Assembly (NCBI GenBank): GCA_946186175.1
Contig: CAMHMG010000063.1
Location: 1-13,127, forward strand
Length of the DNA stretch: 13,127 nt
Direction: 5' to 3'
Source of the DNA: an uncultured Clostridia bacterium
GTDB lineage: Bacteria; Bacillota; Clostridia; Lachnospirales; Lachnospiraceae
The stretch's first letter is position 1. Each line of letters starts with the position of its first letter. This document shows, piece by piece, positions 8,041 to 13,127 of this stretch. The translations under genes and the position numbers were made by a program. A model generated the notes under the pieces. It saw only the letters and a list, made by a program, of their open reading frames with translations. It did not search any database and was not told the DNA's origin.

Positions 8041-8069
8041 GTATCTATGAAGCTTCTCTTCATAGATAC
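8041..8069. promoter_or_regulatory. 12-bp perfect hairpin upstream of the aminopeptidase
   Basis: GTATCTATGAAG (8041-8052) and CTTCATAGATAC (8058-8069) are perfect inverted repeats around a 5-base loop. The structure sits 37 bases before the aminopeptidase ATG. On the minus strand it is followed by TAATATCTTATGTTTT, only a weak U-tract, so it could be a poor terminator for the CAP gene, a 5' leader element of the aminopeptidase gene, or part of a larger repeated element. Confidence 0.6.
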
Positions 8070-8114
8070 GCAAAAGGCTCAGTGCTAAAGTACATTCCAG
8101 TATGCCTGTCGTAT

Positions 8115-8165
8115 CGTAGAATATACATTTTTCTACGAATCTCGCAGTAAAATGCGAGATTCTAC
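8115..8165. repeat. Paired hairpins with mutually exclusive pairings between the CAP and aminopeptidase genes
   Basis: CGTAGAA (8115-8121) pairs with TTCTACG (8131-8137), and GAATCTCGCA (8137-8146) pairs perfectly with TGCGAGATTC (8153-8162) around a 6-base loop. GTAGAAT (8116-8122) can alternatively pair with ATTCTAC (8159-8165), which would enclose and compete with the other stems. There is no T-run, so these are not standard terminators. The compact non-coding design suggests a regulatory RNA element or a dispersed palindromic repeat. Confidence 0.55.
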
Positions 8166-8182
8166 ATGAACAGTTACAGATA

Positions 8183-11100
8183 TTATTTCACTTTGCCTTT
8201 ATACTTTGCTTTTTTAAACAGCTTTTTATACTTGGATTTTTGCTTCTTGGGAACCCTGGTAACAGCTGATTTGGGCACACCCTTAAATGCATTTTTCCCG
8301 ACAGTTTTAAGTACTGTTGATTTAACCGTTATTAATTTAAGCTTCTTACAGTCCCTAAATGCATTCTCACCGATTGCAGTAACGTTCTTAGGTATTGTTA
8401 TCCTCTTAAGACCCTTACATTTATTAAATGCATTCTTTCCGATTATCTTAATATTCTTACCTATTACTATACTTTCAAGGTCTTTATTATACTCAAATGC
8501 ACCTTTACCTATCTCTACAACCTTGTATGTAACATCATCTTTGACTATAGTTGATGGAATAGCAATAACTGAAACATCATCATCCAAAAGACCGTTAAAT
8601 GCTACGGTAGGATTGTCTTCAATATTTAAAACCTCATATTTATAGTCCTTGTCATCATAAATCTCATCACCCACCGATGGCATTTGTTCATGTTCATCAT
8701 CTCCTTTTAAGTTTGCGTCGCCATCATCCGAACTGCCGTCTTCTCTAGATGAGGGAACTGAACCTGCGTTATCTCCTGAACTTCCACCTGTAACTTTGCC
8801 TGTTGTCCCTCCGGTATTTCCACCTGTGGTAACATTGTTTCCACCACTGGAGCTTTCCCCTGACACACTTCCATTACCTCCACCGGTGTTTCCTCCCGCA
8901 GTTCCCCCACCGGCATCCGGATTGAAATTGGTGTGACATCGCGTACATACACCATCTACTATATTATGTCCCAAAGACATAACGGTAAGCGAAGATTTTC
9001 CTGTAAGCTTTGTACCTTCCTCATCTTCATATATCATCTTACATTCACTGCACTCATAATACTCCTTGCAGCCATTTTGCGCACAGCTTGGCGCCACATA
9101 TGTATGATGAGTCATATTATGAGAAAGCTTTGGAATAGTTTCAAATATACCCTCATGGCAGCGGCTGCAGGTTCCATATGCTGTACCATTTTGAGTACAG
9201 GTGGGCTCGGTCGTCACTGACATTTCGCACTCATGTCCAAGCGCAGGGAGCTCAATCCTTTCCTTAATTACCGCATTACAGATCTCGCAGTAAATATAGT
9301 CAGTATATCCCCCCTCAGTGCATGTCGGCTCCTTGCCAAGCTCAATATTTTCTTTATGATGAGCGGGTATAACAGTCTGTTCATATAATACCTTATTACA
9401 GCGGGCACAGTGTTGTCCATCGGACAGTCCATCTTCCGTACAGGTTGCTTCTTTTCCCTCTTCAACAACATAATCGTGTCCCAATGCGCTGATCAAATCC
9501 CTTTGTTCCAACACTTCACCACACCGTCCACAGTGACTGCCCTCCGTGAATCCTATTTCGGTACAAGTCGCCGGTTCTTCTTCATCCGTAACCGGTTCAT
9601 GGCCAAGTGGTTCTATCTCTTCTGCCTTTTCAAGTGTCTTATTACATCTGTCACAATAACTCCACTCACTCCATCCATGACCGGTACAGGTGGGTACACA
9701 ACCACTTATATCTATCTTATTATGTCCAAACGCCGGTATCACTTCCTGCTCTTTGATCACCTTATTACATCTCGAACATATACCTCCTTCGGTAAGACCG
9801 TCTTCCGTACATGTCGCAGACTGCTCACCTATTATCATCTCCGAATGTCCAAGTGCCGGTATTACTCTCCGTGGAGTTAATATCAACCCGCATTCCGCAC
9901 ATTGTCTTCCTTCCGACAAACCTGTATTCTCACAATCCGCCTTTACTGCAGGAAGCTTTTCAATAGTATGACCTTTTCTTTCTACCTTATATTTCTGGGT
10001 AAAGCCACATTTATTACATACCCTGTCCTTTTCTCCTGTTTCTAAACATGTAGGTTCAACGACCAACTCCCATTCGCCAAATAAGTGTGAAAGCTTCGGA
10101 ATAACAGTCTGTTCATTTATTACTTCTCCGCATAGCAAGCAATGGCTGCCCGAAGTATATCCCGACTCAGTACAGGTTGCCTCTTTGCCTTCATCATTAA
10201 CAATGTTATGACCATGTGCTTCTATCTTTTCTTTCCCTTCCAGTACAGTATTGCAAACAGTACAGCATATACCTGAAGTCCAACCATCCTCGTTGCAGGT
10301 CGCAGCTTTTCCGGGTACAGCAGTTTTTAAATGTCCCTTTGCCGGAAGTGTTTCTATCTCTTTATGACCGCATATACCACACAGTTTTTCCATAGTACCG
10401 GTTTCAGTACATGTAGGCTCTTCTATTACCGTTTCGATATATGAGTGTCCCGTCGCCGGAATAGTCTGTGCTTCCTCTAAAATATAACCACAGAGCGAAC
10501 ATTTCCCCCCTGCACCGGAACCGGCTTCCGTACATGTAGGCGCAACATATCCTGTATACTCAAATTCATGCTCTTTCTTAGGTATGACCTCTGTTTTCTC
10601 CTCACCGCACCTGATACAGGCTGCTTTTCTTTCTCCTTCCTCAGTACAGGTCGCTTCTTTTATTATTGTCCATTCACCATAGCTATGTCCTTTGGGTATG
10701 ACTACCGGTGCAATTATAATCTCACCGCACCTTGCACATTTCATACCCTCATAATGTCCATCCTTATCACATGTTGCCGCTTCCTTCTGCCATGTTACAG
10801 GATCATGACCGGTACACTTGACAGTCTCTGTAATCGTATCGTTACAATCCTTACAAACTTTCTCAATCTCCCCATCATCCGTACAGGTTACTTCCTTAAT
10901 AACTGTGCCATTGTCATAGTTATGTTTTGTTTTAGGTATAACCTCCTGTTCTTTAAGTGTTTCACCACATCTTCCACAATGAGAACCTTCTGTCAGTCCT
11001 GTAGATGTACAGGTTGCCGGCACTGACCCGTCTGTTACCGAATCATGACCAAGCGGTTCTAACGGATACTGCTCAGCTATCATTTGACCGCAAACTTCAC

Positions 11101-12919
11101 ATTTATATCCCTTAGCCAATCCTTCCTCAGTACAGGTCGGCTCTTTTCCTTCCACCTCAACCCTCACATGATATCTCTCAGAAGACGGTATTGTCTCCTG
11201 TGTGATCGTTATCTCATTACAAATCTTACATTTTGCACCAACTGTAAGACCTTCTTTAACACATGTTGGTTCATAGCCGGGTATTTCTTCATTGTCGTGA
11301 TACTTAGGAGAAGCAGGTATCACCTCCTGCTCAACCGTCATCTCTCCACAAATTGTGCAGCGTTTTCCATCTGTGAGACCATCCTTAATACAGGTCGGAG
11401 CATATCCCTTAACGGTCTCTGTTACGTGTTCTGATTTTCTAATAATTCTCTGTTGCACAGTCACCAGCCCACATTTACTGCAATGTTTGCCCTCTGTAAG
11501 TCCTGTCGAGGTGCACGTTGGCTCTACTGCCGGATCAACCACTATGGTATGTCCTTCAGGAGATCCGTATTCATATCTTACATATCCACATTTAGAACAG
11601 GTCTTCTTATAACACTTCTTGGCTGTACAGCTTGATACACTCATTTCCTCAGTAATATACTCATGTTCGCACGGAGTTATAGAAAAATAAGCATATACAG
11701 TTCCGGTATAATTGCCCTTTGCTGTTATAACCACAGCTCCTCTGCCTTCATTAATATTATTAGAGTATCTGACTGAATAATCCGTATTCTCTTTAAGCAC
11801 CTTTCCGTTATCGTCTTTAACCACAACTGCAGGTTTATGCTCTTTTCCATCATATGATACGGTATTATATTCTAATTCTGTATTACTCTTCTGAATTTCT
11901 CTTCGAGATACTTCTATATTAAAGGTACGTTTGATCGTTCCGATATTACTGTCCTTGCATATTGCAGTCATCGTTGTCGTCCCGGCCTTTTTCGGCATAA
12001 TATAATTACCGGACAACTCCGCAATACTTGTATCCTTGATCGTACACTTCCATGAAGGAGTAATTTTCTTATCAAGAATAACTGCCTCTAATTCAGTTCT
12101 GTATCCAAGATTCCATGTGGTATAATATGTCATATCCGGAAGATCTGCCAAATTCCATTCATCCTTCTGTGTACTTCCATAGGTGACATAAAGATTATGA
12201 TTATAATTATTATCATACTCGCCATCTATAAAGTTTTCTCCCACAAAATATGGGGCTGTCACTGTTTTATCCGCAGTTAAAATTGTAAGCTTTGCTGTAA
12301 CATTTTTGTTGATTGCTTCGGTCTTAGAAGCACCTGTTCCGTTAATACCAAACTCCTGAACCCAGTAGTCTCTGCCCATATAGACAACATGAGCTATACC
12401 TATCCTTGTATAATCCTTATTAAGCAATGCCCTTCTATGGCCCTGCCCGCTATAATCACAATCCTCTTCCTCGAATCCCTTCTGAGCCTTTTCTGCCGTA
12501 AGCGAGCCGCAAGATATATTCTCATTATCGCTATATATTCCATTATACGTACAGGTTCTTCTTGCACTTCCATCAGGTCTTTCATGGGTGCTCATATAAC
12601 ATAAAACTAATTCTCGCGCCCTCTGCATTGCAATCTGCTCTAAGCCATAGTCATATGTAAACTTTCCAAGCTGATTGGAACTGTTTGTATTAAAATACTC
12701 CTTACTTCCGTTAGATTTATACTGCCATTGATTGGATTTCGTTCGAAAAGTGTTAACTAATTGCAGCATTTCTCTGGCATCATCCTGAGACTGATAGACA
12801 GTAAATGATACAGTTTCCTTTCCCGTTGCTGCCAAAGCTCTCATTTCATTATTATTAAATGAAAGACACATAAACAGTACTATAATTATTCTTTTTACAA
12901 TCCTTTTATAATTCCCCAT
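8183..12919 (-). CDS. Secreted CAP-domain protein with a 21-unit Cys/His repeat stalk and BspA-type LRRs
   Basis: A 1578-residue exported protein. Residues 1-31 are a signal peptide (basic start, IIIVLFMCLS core, ALAA cleavage region). A CAP/SCP domain spans about 45-195, with H112 in THERPDG, E133 in DNENI, H161 in GQGHRRALL, and YWVQEFG, so the characteristic CAP cleft residues are kept. A Big2-like Ig domain (about 285-338) and an MBG-like beta domain (about 350-415; SYDGKEHKP, KGNYTGT) follow. Residues 417-1329 are the Cys/His array, 1336-1403 a Gly/Ser/Asp linker, and 1420-1548 four LRR_5 units (IGKNAF, IGENAF), ending in a Lys-rich cap. There is no LPxTG, SLH or transmembrane anchor at the C-terminus. 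AAGAGGAG upstream of ATG 12919 and an extended -10 promoter support this start. A surface or secreted binding role is likely; the CAP activity and partner are unknown. Confidence 0.88.
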   Translation of the reverse strand: MGNYKRIVKRIIIVLFMCLSFNNNEMRALAATGKETVSFTVYQSQDDAREMLQLVNTFRTKSNQWQYKSNGSKEYFNTNSSNQLGKFTYDYGLEQIAMQRARELVLCYMSTHERPDGSARRTCTYNGIYSDNENISCGSLTAEKAQKGFEEEDCDYSGQGHRRALLNKDYTRIGIAHVVYMGRDYWVQEFGINGTGASKTEAINKNVTAKLTILTADKTVTAPYFVGENFIDGEYDNNYNHNLYVTYGSTQKDEWNLADLPDMTYYTTWNLGYRTELEAVILDKKITPSWKCTIKDTSIAELSGNYIMPKKAGTTTMTAICKDSNIGTIKRTFNIEVSRREIQKSNTELEYNTVSYDGKEHKPAVVVKDDNGKVLKENTDYSVRYSNNINEGRGAVVITAKGNYTGTVYAYFSITPCEHEYITEEMSVSSCTAKKCYKKTCSKCGYVRYEYGSPEGHTIVVDPAVEPTCTSTGLTEGKHCSKCGLVTVQQRIIRKSEHVTETVKGYAPTCIKDGLTDGKRCTICGEMTVEQEVIPASPKYHDNEEIPGYEPTCVKEGLTVGAKCKICNEITITQETIPSSERYHVRVEVEGKEPTCTEEGLAKGYKCEVCGQMIAEQYPLEPLGHDSVTDGSVPATCTSTGLTEGSHCGRCGETLKEQEVIPKTKHNYDNGTVIKEVTCTDDGEIEKVCKDCNDTITETVKCTGHDPVTWQKEAATCDKDGHYEGMKCARCGEIIIAPVVIPKGHSYGEWTIIKEATCTEEGERKAACIRCGEEKTEVIPKKEHEFEYTGYVAPTCTEAGSGAGGKCSLCGYILEEAQTIPATGHSYIETVIEEPTCTETGTMEKLCGICGHKEIETLPAKGHLKTAVPGKAATCNEDGWTSGICCTVCNTVLEGKEKIEAHGHNIVNDEGKEATCTESGYTSGSHCLLCGEVINEQTVIPKLSHLFGEWELVVEPTCLETGEKDRVCNKCGFTQKYKVERKGHTIEKLPAVKADCENTGLSEGRQCAECGLILTPRRVIPALGHSEMIIGEQSATCTEDGLTEGGICSRCNKVIKEQEVIPAFGHNKIDISGCVPTCTGHGWSEWSYCDRCNKTLEKAEEIEPLGHEPVTDEEEPATCTEIGFTEGSHCGRCGEVLEQRDLISALGHDYVVEEGKEATCTEDGLSDGQHCARCNKVLYEQTVIPAHHKENIELGKEPTCTEGGYTDYIYCEICNAVIKERIELPALGHECEMSVTTEPTCTQNGTAYGTCSRCHEGIFETIPKLSHNMTHHTYVAPSCAQNGCKEYYECSECKMIYEDEEGTKLTGKSSLTVMSLGHNIVDGVCTRCHTNFNPDAGGGTAGGNTGGGNGSVSGESSSGGNNVTTGGNTGGTTGKVTGGSSGDNAGSVPSSREDGSSDDGDANLKGDDEHEQMPSVGDEIYDDKDYKYEVLNIEDNPTVAFNGLLDDDVSVIAIPSTIVKDDVTYKVVEIGKGAFEYNKDLESIVIGKNIKIIGKNAFNKCKGLKRITIPKNVTAIGENAFRDCKKLKLITVKSTVLKTVGKNAFKGVPKSAVTRVPKKQKSKYKKLFKKAKYKGKVK
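8276..8662 (-). other. BspA-type leucine-rich repeat domain (LRR_5) of the CAP protein
   Basis: Residues 1420-1548 begin with a beta-rich lead-in (YKYEVLNI, VIAIPSTIV). Four units of about 23 residues follow, with the pattern I-G-K-x-A-F-x-x-C-x-x-L-x-x-I-x-I: IGKGAF, IGKNAF, IGENAF and VGKNAF. This is the LRR family known from BspA-like surface proteins of gut and oral bacteria and protists, commonly linked to binding host or bacterial surfaces. The basic VPKKQKSKYKKLFKKA tail is a usual cap of such domains. Confidence 0.85.
8711..8914 (-). other. Gly/Ser-rich flexible linker, turning acidic, in the CAP protein
   Basis: Residues 1336-1403 are mostly Gly, Ser, Thr and Asn (GGGTAGGNTGGGNG, then SSGGNNVTTGGNTGG). 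They become Asp/Glu-rich towards the LRR domain (SREDGSSDDGD). The low-complexity composition marks a flexible hinge between the Cys/His stalk and the LRR tip. Confidence 0.85.
8933..11671 (-). repeat. 21 tandem 38-43-residue Cys3-His repeats plus degenerate ends
   Basis: Within the CAP protein (residues 417-1329) the first Cys of successive units falls at 469, 510, 553, 596, 637, 679, 717, 758, 796, 837, 875, 916, 958, 996, 1037, 1078, 1119, 1160, 1200, 1241 and 1279. Each unit reads roughly PTCTEDGLTEG, then CxxC, then a Val/Glu-rich strand and an IPALGH-like end. Its core is C-x(9-10)-C-x2-C plus a terminal His, present in all 21 units. A degenerate unit precedes (C417-H457) and a half unit follows (C1325, C1328, H1329). 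The array holds 75 Cys. Similar TCTExGLTEG repeats are common in Firmicutes surface proteins, but I know of no established function. The Cys3-His pattern suggests one metal ion, perhaps zinc, per unit, or a disulfide ladder; both are inference. Confidence 0.9.
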
Positions 12920-12925
12920 ATATAA

Positions 12926-12933
12926 TCTCCTCT
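12926..12933 (-). promoter_or_regulatory. Ribosome binding site of the CAP gene
   Basis: On the minus strand AGAGGAGA precedes ATG 12919 by about 6-7 bases (ATTATAT lies between AGGAG and the start). It fixes the start so that a complete signal peptide is encoded. Confidence 0.85.
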
Positions 12934-13006
12934 TATTATTTCTGTACTATTATTATCATTAAGTAGCATTTCCGATTTAATTTGTTCAATCAAATATTTG
13001 TAATAT

Positions 13007-13035
13007 ATTGTAACATTTAAACACAAAATCAACAA
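13007..13035 (-). promoter_or_regulatory. Sigma-A-type promoter of the CAP gene with extended -10
   Basis: On the minus strand TTGTTG (13030-13035) is followed after exactly 17 bases by TACAAT (13007-13012), directly preceded by TGT, which makes an extended TGn -10. Transcription would start near 13000, giving an 80-base AT-rich leader before ATG 12919. The promoter lies between the stop of the upstream gene (13059) and the CAP start, so the CAP gene can be transcribed on its own. Confidence 0.7.
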
Positions 13036-13058
13036 TAAAAATATGGTTATTATGCGCC

Positions 13059-13127
13059 TTAAAACCTACCACCAAATTCGGGTTTGTCGAGCTGTTTGTA
13101 TGACGGACGCACAGTTATGATTGAAGT
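13059..13127 (-). CDS. C-terminal end of an unidentified protein (partial)
   Basis: A minus-strand frame enters from the right edge and gives 22 residues ending VRPSYKQLDKPEFGGRF before TAA (13059-13061). The mixed, non-repetitive composition looks like real coding sequence, and the AT-rich DNA right after the stop supports a gene end here. I do not recognise the family from this tail. It lies on the same strand as the CAP gene, 139 bases upstream, with no T-tract terminator between, although a separate promoter is present. Confidence 0.5.
   Translation of the reverse strand, partial: TSIITVRPSYKQLDKPEFGGRF

Noticed and set aside
9410..9880. A 156-codon open frame on the + strand, and similar + strand frames from 8166 to 12604
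   Set aside because: They lie antisense to the CAP gene, have no ribosome sites, and their Cys/Phe/Ser-rich composition is the reverse reading of the Cys/His repeats.
8933..11671. A CRISPR-like periodicity of about 115-130 bases
   Set aside because: The period is an in-frame protein repeat with DNA that differs from unit to unit; there are no identical direct repeats with unique spacers.
13052..13120. A short + strand frame starting at ATG 13052
   Set aside because: It ends after 22 codons, has no ribosome site, and overlaps the more gene-like minus-strand tail.

Overview
The window reads as a low-GC, Gram-positive anaerobe of the class Clostridia, most likely a Lachnospiraceae-type gut or rumen bacterium. 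This is inferred from AT-rich intergenic DNA, strong AGGAGG-type ribosome sites, a sortase-anchored multi-domain adhesin, and a secreted CAP protein whose long Cys/His repeat array and BspA-type leucine-rich repeats are typical of surface proteins in that group. No rRNA, tRNA, CRISPR array or insertion sequence is visible.

Layout. Bases 3-122 hold the last 39 codons of a + strand membrane protein, probably an MFS permease. After a 154-base leader with an AT-rich promoter-like stretch and a 13-bp hairpin comes a giant + strand adhesin locus, 277-6357. It begins with a good ribosome site and a signal peptide but is broken by a single in-frame TAG at 598-600. Translation continues in the same frame through 631-6357 to a sorting signal. 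Read through, it would be a 2026-residue protein: signal peptide, adhesin head, several DUF11/isopeptide-type domains, a SpaA domain, six tandem CnaB-like domains, a Ser/Thr and Asp linker, one more beta domain, then the anchor. A strong bidirectional terminator at 6382-6419 separates it from the convergent minus-strand genes.

On the minus strand, reading leftwards, are the tail of an unidentified gene (13059-13127), then a promoter and the 1578-residue secreted CAP protein (8183-12919). Next is a 178-base gap packed with hairpins, and then a cytosolic M18 metallo-aminopeptidase (6487-8004) with a complete active site.

The two large genes both make extracellular beta-rich or Cys-rich stalk proteins and together form a surface-protein region. 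They are convergent, with separate promoters, so nothing here shows co-regulation. The aminopeptidase has no export signal and looks like an ordinary housekeeping gene between them.

The points most worth a second look are the lone amber codon in an otherwise intact 6-kb adhesin gene, the 21-unit Cys3-His array (75 cysteines in about 915 residues of an exported protein), the structured 8041-8165 gap, and the sorting signal lacking the usual proline.
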